In this document: positions 1 through 8,438 of the stretch, piece after piece
Position numbering within the stretch: position 1 is the first letter of the stretch
Layout of the letters: each line of letters begins with the position of its first letter
Source of the DNA: an archaeon
GTDB lineage: Archaea; Nanobdellota; Nanobdellia; SCGC-AAA011-G17; PNOQ01
Direction: 5' to 3'
Length of the DNA: 14,696 bases
Assembly: GCA_021107835.1 (NCBI GenBank)
Contig: JAIOSD010000009.1
Location: 1 to 14,696 of the forward strand
Translations under genes and position numbers: made by a program
Notes under the pieces: model-generated
What the model saw: only the letters and a program-made list of their open reading frames with translations
The model's database searches: none
What the model was told of the DNA's origin: nothing

Positions 1-2568
1 AATTGTTGGTTTTGTAGAATCCAAGGTAACAGTTCTTAAACCAGTTACATTCAAATTGCCTCCAGTATCAATAGCATAAGCAGAGTAGTTGTAAGTTCCA
101 CTAGTCAATCCAATAAAATTATTATACAATCTATACAAACCATTATTATAAGAAGCATTGATTTCTTCAGGAGACAAAGCTCTTGAATACACTTTAATTT
201 CATCCATCGTAGCATTAGCTCCCCCCCCCGCATATTGAGCTCCAAATAAAGATAACCTACTTGCAGTATCCTGTATATTTCCACTAGCAGGACTACTGTC
301 AACTTCAATGCCATCAACATAAGCTTTGGTAATGGATCCATCATATACGCCTACAATATGATGCCACTCCCCATCAGAAATAGATCCTCCAGCGACAGTA
401 ACCACGTCTCCAGTACTATTCTCCACATCAAATCTAAATTCTCCGCTAACAGTTTGCGCGAAAGCATAGCAATCTGTTTTTTTAATAAGAACATCATAAC
501 TTTGAAAATCTGTTTTAATCCATGCTTCAAGAGTTAATGCACCCATACCATCAATAGTATTAACAGTATTAATCCATTCAGTCCCCCCAACGGCTTCAAC
601 TGCCTGACCATAATGTCCAGAAACAGTATTATTAGAACCAAAATTATTCATTATCCCATCATTACCATAACTAGAATTATCATAAACAATCCCATTAGTT
701 AACACTTCTTCAAAACTCCAATATCCTAAAAGAGAATTATTCCAATCAAAAAATGCAGAAGTATCACTTTCATCAGTAACAGTAGCATTCAAATAAACAT
801 TATCAACATAGATTGTATCTCCATCAGTAGGAGTGGGATCTTCCCAAATAATTGTTGGTTTTGTAGAATCCAAGGTAACAGTTCTTAAACCAGTTACATT
901 CAAATTGCCTCCAGTGTCAATAGCATAAGCAGAATAATTATAAGTTTGTCCATCAACCAATCCAGTAAAATTATAATACAATTTATATAACCTATTATTA
1001 TAAGAAGCATTAATCTCTTCATTAGAGAGAAGACGTTTCCAAATTTTTACTTCATCTACTTTTCCTGCTGCTCCTGCTGCCCCATCACCACGCCCCATAA
1101 TTTTAACACTTCCAAGACCAGGTTCAGCAATCCCTGGACCAGCAGCAGAACCTATATAATTACCATCAATATATAATTTTGAAGTATAAGTTGGATTTCC
1201 AGGTTCAGATGTAAATCCTATCTGATGCCAAGCACCATCACAAATAGTATTGCCCCCACCAACAGAAACACCATCAACCCATAGACCCCCATCTATATAA
1301 CCTAAAATCCAATCACTTGAATAAGATGCTATATCTGATTGAACCATCACGTACGCATTAGTACAAGACGCAATATCTTTCACCCACATAAAAACACTAA
1401 ATGGCTCGCCACTACCAGACAAACTATAGTCCATATGAGTATCAATATAATCTGTAGTATCGAGTGTTAAACCTCTTCCAAATTTAGCAGAAATACTATC
1501 TGACGCAGCCGCACCACCTTCAAAAGAACCCATATTTCCATAACTAGAATTATCGAAAATACCAGTAGTATTATAATCATCAAAACTCCAATACCCAAGT
1601 AAAGAATTGTTCCAATCAAAAAATGCAGATGTATTTGATTCATCTGTTACAGTAGAATTCAAATAAACAGAAGTTTCAGAAACACTACCCCCATTATTTG
1701 GAGTAGGGGGATCCCAGGTAATTGTTGGAGGAGAACTAACTGTAACATTTCTTAATCCCGTCTTATTCAAATTTCCAGCAGCATCAATAGCATAAGTAGA
1801 GTAATTATATAACCCTTTATTTAAATCAGTAAAATTATTATACAATCTATACAAACCATTATTATAAGAAGCATTTATTTCGTCCAAACTTAAAGCTCTC
1901 GAATGAACCCTAACTTCATCAATAGTACCATTAAACCAATAAATACTTTCAGCGTTGCGCCCAACATCTATGTTTTGATCTAAAGAATAAGAAGTATATG
2001 GTTTTGTATGGTCAAAATTTCCATTAATATACAACAAAGCAGAACTCCCATTCATAACAAGAGTTATGTAAGTCCAATCAGTTATCACATTTGTTGTTCC
2101 CGCGCCCCAAGAACTAGATTGGATACCCATCTCCCAATCACCACCAGTCATTCCAATATACATTCGTTCATTTGTACCTGTACCAGAAGAAAATAACATT
2201 TGATTCTCCGAAGTTTCTTTTGGTTTTGCCCAAAATTCAAAAGTATGTGGAGTTGTAAACGGATTAATCTCAGAACCAAAAGGCAAATCAAAATAATCAT
2301 TACTGCCATCAAATTCTAAAGCATTTCCATATTTCCCAAAAACAGTAGTATTAGAACCAAAATTATTCATTACCCCATCATTACCATAACTAGAATTATC
2401 ATAAACAGTTCCATTAGTTAACACTTCTTCAAAACTCCAATAACCAAGTAAATCATTATTCCAATCATAAAATGCAGATGTATTTGATTCATCTGTTACA
2501 GTAGAATTCAAATAAATAAAAGATTCAGAAACACTATCCCCATTATTTGGAGTGGAATCTTCCCAAGT
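1..2568 (-). repeat. Three tandem LamG-plus-linker modules
   Basis: Module boundaries, marked by the recurring plus-strand string aattgttgg, fall at 2569, 1720, 850 and 1. This gives units of 849, 870 and 849 bp, about 283-290 codons. Each encodes a linker (PTITW...NNGD/TDGD), a GYWSF strand, a DNSSYGN turn, a concanavalin-like body and an INASYNN ending. Identity is patchy. Positions 1-90 nearly duplicate 850-940, while 622-730 nearly duplicate 2341-2450; the intervening bodies differ strongly. The array continues past the window edge. Confidence 0.88.
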
Positions 2569-5500
2569 AATTGTTGGAACAGTAACATCATTAATATTAA
2601 GAATAATATTTAAAATAGCACTATTAGTTATAGAAAGATTAAGCAAAGTTGTATCATTTAAGTAACTATCTGAAGGAGAAGTTGTATTTATTGTATAATT
2701 ATCCTCATATACATAAACACTTCCACCCCCCTTATCAAAAACATATTCTGTTAAATTTTTCAGAGTAATGTATCCTGTAAAATTAGTTAGTTCAGTAAAA
2801 ACCAAAACATCAGAATCATCATAAATGCTAATATTGGCATTTTCTAAAGCATTTCCGGAACTATCCGTAACATTCAATTCCACAAACCATCTTACCGTAT
2901 AATTTTGCCCCCCTGTTCCACCATTAAACATATTATCTAAACTACAATTAATATAGGTCGTATAATTAGCACCACTACCATGAACGGGATTTTTATCTCC
3001 AACAAAATTTGCATTAACTATTAAATTACGATCCCCCTTACTAATATAAAAACCACTACCAGAAGTAAGATTTTCTTCAAAAGAATTATCATAAAATTTA
3101 TTATCATGAGCTAGATTCTCAAAATAAATCAAAGAATCAGAACTATTAGAAAAAGTATTATTTCTAAACGTATTATTATAAAACTCATTATAAAGTCTAG
3201 CCGCAAAAAATCCCCCCCCAAAAACTACATTATTCGTAACTTCATTAAATTCCGAATGAAGCATTTCAAGCTGCCCGCCATAAGTCCCATCCAAATTATT
3301 GTTAGTTAAGTTATTTCCTATGACCAACCCATAATCCATACCAGTGATATAAATTCCACTCCCCTCATTACCATAGACAGTGTTATTACGCACTTCAGTC
3401 CTAAGCCCAGGGGTAGTAAGATAAATGCCATGGTAACCACCAGTCCCATTAGAGACATGGTTATTAACAATTTTTGTTCCATCTGAAGATGATTGAACAT
3501 AAAGGTTCCTAATGTTACCAAAGAGAGCATTAGAATCCACAGTATTATTCTCAACTCCATTAACTCTAACCCCATAACCTGCCTCGCTAATAGAATTGTT
3601 ATAACATAAAGAATTATGCGTTCCAGTACTAAAATAAACTCCATAATTAATTAGAGTAGACATGACATTGTTAGAAACATTGCTCCCGCTCCCGCCCCTA
3701 AGATCAACACCAGTGCTAACTGATGAAATATTGTTGCCAGATACAGTTTGATCATTTCCATATAGATAAATTGCAGTGCCCCCTGCTCCAGTTGTACCTC
3801 CAACAGACAAGGCATTATTAATAACGGAGGTATTATGACTCCCCGTGTAAAGAAGAATATGATAATCTGTATTATTATAAAATGTGTTATTAAAAATATA
3901 ATTATTTGCAGACGCTCCCCAAGTTAAAATACCATTATCAAACTCTTTAATATAACAATTTTTTACTGTTACCCCATCATAACCACCAATATTAATCCCA
4001 TGTTTACCATCTGTTTTATCTCCATCAATTGTAAATCCTGCACAATCTATCGTTATTCCATGTGCCCAAACCTGAAGGCCATGGGTATTACAATCAATAA
4101 TATCTCCTTCCAAAACAGTATCACTAGAAAGCCCATCCCCACAACTAGCAGCATTCTTAGCATAAGCTTTCTCCCCACCAAAATCAAACTCTAAGTAGTG
4201 CTTTCCAGAAGTTCTAACATAACTAGATTCATTCCCAGTTTCATTACAAGAATAATCAGGAATAAAAACAGAATCATTCAACCAAGAATAATTCAACAAA
4301 TCATCACCACATTTAATTTCCAAAAGAGCCAAATCATCCTCACTAGTACTTTCTCCCCAAGTAGTTCCATTTATTGCTGTAATTTTCAAATCCGCAACAC
4401 CAACAGTATCAAAACTAACAGTCCAATTCCCGCCAACCACAGGATAACTTTGAACATTCAAAACAGTAATACTAATATTAAAAATTTCATTAGAAGTTAA
4501 AGAAATCCATTCAACATATTCTCTTTTACCATCTCCATCATTATCTAAGAATGTAAACGGCACTCTGTTTCCTTTAGAATCAACAATACGAATCCCCCCA
4601 CTAATATTTTCTAAGTTAGTATAAACTAAAACATCCTTATAATCTACTTCACTAGAAACAACCACCTGTTTAATTAAAGAATCAACTTCTATTTCTTCAC
4701 TAACAGGACCAGACAAAGAATATTGAACAAGAACCTCTTGAACAGGACCTTCAATAACTAATTCTTTCTCCTCAAAAACTACAAAACCTGTAAATCTAAA
4801 AATATCTTTAAAGAAATTAATTATTTTAGAAAAAGGATATCCTAAATCCTTAACAACCCCGCCAGTAATACCCTCCATTGCCCCAACTTCTGCTTGTTTA
4901 GTATCATCAAGCTTAACAAACTCTACCTCAAGGGTATCCAGTTTTTCAAAAGTAATATTTTCTGCACCTTTAGGGAGTTTAACTGTAAGAGATTTAACAG
5001 CTTTCTCCAAAGTTACGTGTTTTTCCCATTGAACAGGTTCATTAACCTTCACACCAAAATATCTATCTATAATAGTCTCATTTACTAAAACCACGCTTTC
5101 ATTTACTTCAGTAATATTTATTGTTTGATTATAAATAATTGTTTCATTATCTATTTCAGTTAAATTTATTTCAGAAGCATTTGGTTTAATAATCTCTTCA
5201 GTTTCATTTATTTGAATTATAGAATCATTAACAACTTCAGTTTCATTTACTGAAATATCACTTTCATTTATTTCAGTAAGATTTATTGTTTGATTATAAA
5301 TAATTGTTTCATTATCTATTTCAGTTAAATTTATTTCAGACGTATTTGGTTTGATAATTTCTTCTGTTTCATTCAATTCAATAATATCCAAAGTTTCATT
5401 TTCAACAATTTCTTCTTCAATAAAATCTCCAACCTCTTCTTTTTCAAAAACATCAACCAAATCTTCAACAATCTTTTCATCTAATCCATCCTCAATATCC

Positions 5501-5739
5501 AACCCACTTTCAACATCAATAACATCATCAGAAACAACATAAGCGTTGTAGGTAAAATACCCTAAAAAAGAAATTAAGAACAATCCTATAAACAATAAAG
5601 TAACAATACCCAACTTATAATTTGGGTGCCTCTTGCCAAGGTAAATTGACTTAACAGAACCATCATTAGATCTAACACTCTTAAAATAATATGGACCAAA
5701 CTTTTTGCCTTTCTTATAAATATATTTCTTATAAACCAA
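1..5739 (-). CDS. Giant cell-surface protein: GPYY-type head, TM, beta-helix, LamG repeats (C-terminus cut off)
   Basis: The minus frame stays open for 1,913 codons with no stop and runs off the window, so the C-terminus is missing. No in-frame ATG precedes the first conserved residues. The start chosen is TTG at 5739-5737, with GAGGGG five bases upstream. In order: a basic head with YKKGKKFGPYYF (8-19) and YLGK (33-36); one TM (44-62); an acidic Asn-rich stalk with a 55-residue repeat (about 80-228); a stretch beginning near EPVQW (234) and a beta-sandwich-like part with LNVQSYP (427), patterns I remember from DPANN surface proteins; a NosD-like parallel beta-helix starting at CGDGL (533) and ending near 905, rich in NNT/NNS turns; a carboxypeptidase-regulatory-like sandwich (about 944-1005); then LamG modules starting with GYWSF at about 1099, 1382 and 1672, joined by Ig-like linkers. 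Inferred role: a type II membrane-anchored, glycosylated adhesin binding polysaccharide or a host surface. The ligand is unknown. Confidence 0.85.
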   Translation of the reverse strand, partial: MVYKKYIYKKGKKFGPYYFKSVRSNDGSVKSIYLGKRHPNYKLGIVTLLFIGLFLISFLGYFTYNAYVVSDDVIDVESGLDIEDGLDEKIVEDLVDVFEKEEVGDFIEEEIVENETLDIIELNETEEIIKPNTSEINLTEIDNETIIYNQTINLTEINESDISVNETEVVNDSIIQINETEEIIKPNASEINLTEIDNETIIYNQTINITEVNESVVLVNETIIDRYFGVKVNEPVQWEKHVTLEKAVKSLTVKLPKGAENITFEKLDTLEVEFVKLDDTKQAEVGAMEGITGGVVKDLGYPFSKIINFFKDIFRFTGFVVFEEKELVIEGPVQEVLVQYSLSGPVSEEIEVDSLIKQVVVSSEVDYKDVLVYTNLENISGGIRIVDSKGNRVPFTFLDNDGDGKREYVEWISLTSNEIFNISITVLNVQSYPVVGGNWTVSFDTVGVADLKITAINGTTWGESTSEDDLALLEIKCGDDLLNYSWLNDSVFIPDYSCNETGNESSYVRTSGKHYLEFDFGGEKAYAKNAASCGDGLSSDTVLEGDIIDCNTHGLQVWAHGITIDCAGFTIDGDKTDGKHGINIGGYDGVTVKNCYIKEFDNGILTWGASANNYIFNNTFYNNTDYHILLYTGSHNTSVINNALSVGGTTGAGGTAIYLYGNDQTVSGNNISSVSTGVDLRGGSGSNVSNNVMSTLINYGVYFSTGTHNSLCYNNSISEAGYGVRVNGVENNTVDSNALFGNIRNLYVQSSSDGTKIVNNHVSNGTGGYHGIYLTTPGLRTEVRNNTVYGNEGSGIYITGMDYGLVIGNNLTNNNLDGTYGGQLEMLHSEFNEVTNNVVFGGGFFAARLYNEFYNNTFRNNTFSNSSDSLIYFENLAHDNKFYDNSFEENLTSGSGFYISKGDRNLIVNANFVGDKNPVHGSGANYTTYINCSLDNMFNGGTGGQNYTVRWFVELNVTDSSGNALENANISIYDDSDVLVFTELTNFTGYITLKNLTEYVFDKGGGSVYVYEDNYTINTTSPSDSYLNDTTLLNLSITNSAILNIILNINDVTVPTITWEDSTPNNGDSVSESFIYLNSTVTDESNTSAFYDWNNDLLGYWSFEEVLTNGTVYDNSSYGNDGVMNNFGSNTTVFGKYGNALEFDGSNDYFDLPFGSEINPFTTPHTFEFWAKPKETSENQMLFSSGTGTNERMYIGMTGGDWEMGIQSSSWGAGTTNVITDWTYITLVMNGSSALLYINGNFDHTKPYTSYSLDQNIDVGRNAESIYWFNGTIDEVRVHSRALSLDEINASYNNGLYRLYNNFTDLNKGLYNYSTYAIDAAGNLNKTGLRNVTVSSPPTITWDPPTPNNGGSVSETSVYLNSTVTDESNTSAFFDWNNSLLGYWSFDDYNTTGIFDNSSYGNMGSFEGGAAASDSISAKFGRGLTLDTTDYIDTHMDYSLSGSGEPFSVFMWVKDIASCTNAYVMVQSDIASYSSDWILGYIDGGLWVDGVSVGGGNTICDGAWHQIGFTSEPGNPTYTSKLYIDGNYIGSAAGPGIAEPGLGSVKIMGRGDGAAGAAGKVDEVKIWKRLLSNEEINASYNNRLYKLYYNFTGLVDGQTYNYSAYAIDTGGNLNVTGLRTVTLDSTKPTIIWEDPTPTDGDTIYVDNVYLNATVTDESDTSAFFDWNNSLLGYWSFEEVLTNGIVYDNSSYGNDGIMNNFGSNNTVSGHYGQAVEAVGGTEWINTVNTIDGMGALTLEAWIKTDFQSYDVLIKKTDCYAFAQTVSGEFRFDVENSTGDVVTVAGGSISDGEWHHIVGVYDGSITKAYVDGIEVDSSPASGNIQDTASRLSLFGAQYAGGGANATMDEIKVYSRALSPEEINASYNNGLYRLYNNFIGLTSGTYNYSAYAIDTGGNLNVTGLRTVTLDSTKPTI
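221..229 (-). repeat. G9 tract inside the third LamG module
   Basis: Nine consecutive C on the plus strand read as G9 in the coding strand, giving a Gly-Gly-Gly run in the third LamG body. A one-base slip would shift the frame of the giant gene. Confidence 0.8.
3212..3219 (-). repeat. G8 tract inside the beta-helix
   Basis: Eight consecutive C on the plus strand read as G8 in the coding strand, encoding Phe-Gly-Gly-Gly-Phe in a beta-helix coil. The tract is striking against the AT-rich background. Confidence 0.8.
5041..5370 (-). repeat. 55-codon tandem repeat in the acidic stalk
   Basis: Two units of exactly 165 bp lie head to tail: 5206-5370 (residues 124-178) and 5041-5205 (179-233). Both begin ETEEIIKPN and contain SEINLTEIDNETIIYNQTIN, nearly identical for about 39 residues before diverging at the C-terminal side. 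A decayed partial copy may precede the first unit. The repeat is acidic and rich in N-X-T/S sequons, as expected of a glycosylated extended spacer between the TM and the folded domains. Confidence 0.85.
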
Positions 5740-5744
5740 ACAAT

Positions 5745-5750
5745 CCCCTC
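5745..5750 (-). promoter_or_regulatory. Ribosome binding site deciding the TTG start of the giant gene
   Basis: On the minus strand GAGGGG is followed by five bases and then TTG. The next stop upstream in frame is at 5784-5782, and no ATG or GTG lies between them. The same GAGGNG, five-base spacer and TTG arrangement occurs at the small Ig gene (8812), which supports this choice. Confidence 0.6.
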
Positions 5751-5756
5751 TTTTAT

Positions 5757-5821
5757 GTTTACCTACAAAAACTATGTGAATTCAATATAAAAATCTTTCT
5801 AAAATTAGTTTACCTACAAAA
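5757..5821 (-). promoter_or_regulatory. Possible promoter of the giant gene, bracketed by a 14-bp direct repeat
   Basis: The 83-bp gap after the 871-residue gene holds two exact copies of GTTTACCTACAAAA (plus strand), at 5757-5770 and 5808-5821, 51 bp apart. Between them the minus strand reads AGAAAGATTTTTATATTG, a plausible BRE plus TATA-like element centred near 5790. A start site about 25 bp downstream would fall in the inner repeat and leave a leader of roughly 25 nt containing the Shine-Dalgarno site. The sequence and repeats are certain; the promoter and operator roles are inference. Confidence 0.4.
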
Positions 5822-5822
5822 C

Positions 5823-8438
5823 TTAGCGTTTTTTAAGATATTTAACTCTGGTAAATATTGTATAAATAACAATTATAGAAACTGTAAGAATCGTTAAGGC
5901 TAATAAAACAATTTCAAGCGAAAAAAATCCCCCAGGACTCTTAAAAGGAGACGTAGAAGTTCTTATCATATTCTTACAACTTTCAATAGCTAAAGCAATA
6001 TCTGCTCTCGCCTCTTCATATTTTCCTTCAGCTAATAACACTTCTGCCTGATTTACCAATTCCTGCAATTCCAAACATTCTGGATTTTGCTGGAATAGAT
6101 CTTGTGCCATAAGTAATTCTTCTTTAATCTGTCCACCCTCACCAAGAAGATCTAAAACAAAAAACGAAGAAGCATTAACTTGGGGAGTTTGGCCAGCAGC
6201 ACTAATAGTTATTACATATGTATCTGCTTCAACATTAGAAGAATCAACTATCAAAATAGTATCAAAAGTACCTCCAACAACCAAACTATCAATATAGTTA
6301 TTAGGTATAGATAAAATCAATCCAACCTCATTAGATACTGAAATTATATCAATAGCAGAAATAACTCTCTGACCAGTATTCTCAACAGTTAATGGCAACT
6401 GAAAAATATCTCCTTGATTATAAGTTTCTCTTTCAGAATTCAAATTAATAACCATCGAAGCAACTCTTGTACGACTACTAGACCCCCCACTAGATCCACT
6501 AGTAATAGGAGAATCAGCAGCTGCAACAACAATAATTTTAACAGAATTACTTAAAGTAGTATTAAGTCCATCTGTAGCATTAAAAATAATAATATCTTCA
6601 CCAGCAGTAGCACCTGCTACAATAGTAACTTGGTTATCTGAAGCTATTGCAATATTTGTATTGCTTGGACTAGAAGTGGTAGTATAATTCAAACTATGCC
6701 CATCCAAATCATAAAAATAATCATCCAAATCAAAAACATTACTAAGGTTAGTACTAACATCTAATGTTTGATTCGGAATAGTTTGATTATACACAACATA
6801 AAGAAAAGGATATTTAGAACTATTAGAACTATCAGAAGAGTAATAATCAATTGTCCCGGAATTAGCAGATTCATTCTCCATTCTCAACGAAAATCCACTA
6901 TTATTTATAGACCCATTATACCAGTTCTTAACAAAATAAGTAATATTAAAACCATCTATCCCTTCTGCTGCTGCAGAAGAACTATTACTAATGGGGCTCT
7001 CATTAATAGAAAGCTGATTATTATAAGTTATATTAGATCCATTCCAAGATCCATTTATGCCAAACAAAGAAACATTATATCCCACCAAAGCACTACTTAC
7101 AGTTAGATTCAAACTAGAGAGTAAAATTTGTGCATCATTAGGGATACTATTCAAACTAAAGTTAATGTAAATTCTTTTTATAGAACCTATAACATCAGAA
7201 ACTCCTAAAACATTACTACCTCTATAATTAGAATCTCCAAACTGAGAGTCAACATAAGTATCGATACTTGGAGTTATATTCAAAGTAAAATTTTTAACAA
7301 ATCCAGGAGGATTATTTGCTGTAACATTTAAAGCGAATATCCCTGTATGATTCCCTGAATTTGTATCATTTACAGTAATATTAATAATATTAACACCCAT
7401 CATCGAACTATTCACTGAAAAATTGATCAATCCAGTAGACTCATTAATCACAAAGAATGGGGAATTATCATAATAATAAATTGTATCTCCCTCCTCATCA
7501 GTAGCATTCACATCATATTCAAACCATAGTCCAACAATTACACTCTGATTGGGGATAGAAGGAAAAATAGGGCAATCATTTACGGCAGTAATTCTTAAGG
7601 TCCAATTAAGTAAAGAATCAGATAACCCATATTGATCAACAACAGTAATATTAATACTATGGTTACCAATACTTTCATTATCTGGAGTAAAACTAATTAT
7701 TCCAGTATCATTCCCAATATTAAACAAAGAAGAATTATCATAAAAAGTAAGTGAACCAACAGTATTATTGATATAATCGGATATATTTAAATTAAAAGAT
7801 GCATCTTCTGTGGCATTACCAACAGGAATTGAGCTAGCATTAGGCCAATCATTTATAGCCAAATTAAAAAGAGATGTAGCATATTCATTCAAACTATCAT
7901 TAACTGTAATTGTTACTATATAATCTCCAACGTCTCCTAGAGTAGTTGTAAAATTAATCAAACCAGTTGTAAAATTAATCACAAACAAAGCAGAATCATC
8001 AGTATAATTCACCCCATCAATTCCCTCTTCAGGATCACTAGCATGAATATCATATTCAAATTGATTTCCTGCAGTTACATTTTTATCAGTTGTAGAAATA
8101 ATTGGGAGACCATTAACAGTAAAATTAACTGCTTGAGCATCAACAAGAAACTCTTCATCTATTGCAATTATAACTGCAATAAAACTTCCAACCATTGCAT
8201 TTGTTGGAGTAAAAGATATCTGTGCATGAGTACCGTTAATAGCAACAATATCAAAGTTATCAGTATTATCAGAAAAAGTTATATCACCTGCTTCAGGATC
8301 ACTTGCATTAACCATATAACTATAAGCCACACCCTCCGTCAAATTTTGAGGACTGAGTATCACTTCCAATGTTGGAGCGGCAGCATAAACTAATTGCCCC
8401 ATACAAAAGAAAACCAATAGAAGTAACAACTTCTTCAT
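5823..8438 (-). CDS. Exported surface protein: cadherin-like Ig repeats, DNRLRE domain, C-terminal TM anchor
   Basis: This is a type I surface protein of 871 residues. A clear signal peptide ends near VYA (19). Four Ig/cadherin-like repeats follow (about 21-110, 111-198, 200-286, 289-376), three of them with the strand pattern TG(L/I)I(N/S)FT and ending ITVND or ITVVD. A DNRLRE-type module (about 388-552) begins with SIDTYVDSQFGDSNYRGSN, typical of extracellular matrix and adhesin proteins. A fifth Ig-like repeat has DLDDYFYDLDGHSLNYT (570-586). A Ser/Gly linker (646-656), another beta-sandwich (about 660-764) and a helical hairpin with Cys788 and Cys821 (767-825) precede the TM (839-862) and basic tail. 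Sequons are abundant. The ATG overlaps the stop of the small Ig gene by one base (TAATG), so translational coupling is likely. Inferred role: a glycosylated wall or adhesin component. Its partner is unknown. Confidence 0.9.
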   Translation of the reverse strand: MKKLLLLLVFFCMGQLVYAAAPTLEVILSPQNLTEGVAYSYMVNASDPEAGDITFSDNTDNFDIVAINGTHAQISFTPTNAMVGSFIAVIIAIDEEFLVDAQAVNFTVNGLPIISTTDKNVTAGNQFEYDIHASDPEEGIDGVNYTDDSALFVINFTTGLINFTTTLGDVGDYIVTITVNDSLNEYATSLFNLAINDWPNASSIPVGNATEDASFNLNISDYINNTVGSLTFYDNSSLFNIGNDTGIISFTPDNESIGNHSINITVVDQYGLSDSLLNWTLRITAVNDCPIFPSIPNQSVIVGLWFEYDVNATDEEGDTIYYYDNSPFFVINESTGLINFSVNSSMMGVNIINITVNDTNSGNHTGIFALNVTANNPPGFVKNFTLNITPSIDTYVDSQFGDSNYRGSNVLGVSDVIGSIKRIYINFSLNSIPNDAQILLSSLNLTVSSALVGYNVSLFGINGSWNGSNITYNNQLSINESPISNSSSAAAEGIDGFNITYFVKNWYNGSINNSGFSLRMENESANSGTIDYYSSDSSNSSKYPFLYVVYNQTIPNQTLDVSTNLSNVFDLDDYFYDLDGHSLNYTTTSSPSNTNIAIASDNQVTIVAGATAGEDIIIFNATDGLNTTLSNSVKIIVVAAADSPITSGSSGGSSSRTRVASMVINLNSERETYNQGDIFQLPLTVENTGQRVISAIDIISVSNEVGLILSIPNNYIDSLVVGGTFDTILIVDSSNVEADTYVITISAAGQTPQVNASSFFVLDLLGEGGQIKEELLMAQDLFQQNPECLELQELVNQAEVLLAEGKYEEARADIALAIESCKNMIRTSTSPFKSPGGFFSLEIVLLALTILTVSIIVIYTIFTRVKYLKKR

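Noticed and set aside
2008..2196. Plus-strand frame of 62 codons
   Set aside because: It lies fully inside the giant minus-strand gene and its translation is low-complexity Ser/Thr/Ile text, the mirror of Asn/Gly/Ser codons. The same holds for plus frames at 4000-4194, 4198-4500, 4894-5088 and 5351-5542.
1..2568. Regularly spaced repeats that might suggest a CRISPR array or mobile element
   Set aside because: The period is about 850 bp, the repeats are in-frame codons of LamG modules, and there are no short spacers, terminal inverted repeats or transposase.
3318..3644. Second minus-strand frame of 108 codons rich in Leu/Met/Ile, looking like a membrane protein
   Set aside because: It is the out-of-phase reading of the beta-helix coding sequence, whose in-phase reading is an excellent NNT/NNS beta-helix. 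The frame at 105-344 is rejected for the same reason in the LamG module.
1..5739. Possibility that the giant gene is a pseudogene because it has no ATG start
   Set aside because: All 1,913 codons are open with coherent domains throughout, and TTG with GAGGGG is a credible start that recurs in this cluster.
5691..5897. Plus-strand frame of 68 codons crossing the gap at 5740-5822
   Set aside because: It overlaps both neighbouring genes on the other strand, has no ribosome binding site, and its translation resembles antisense of Lys/Tyr-rich coding sequence.
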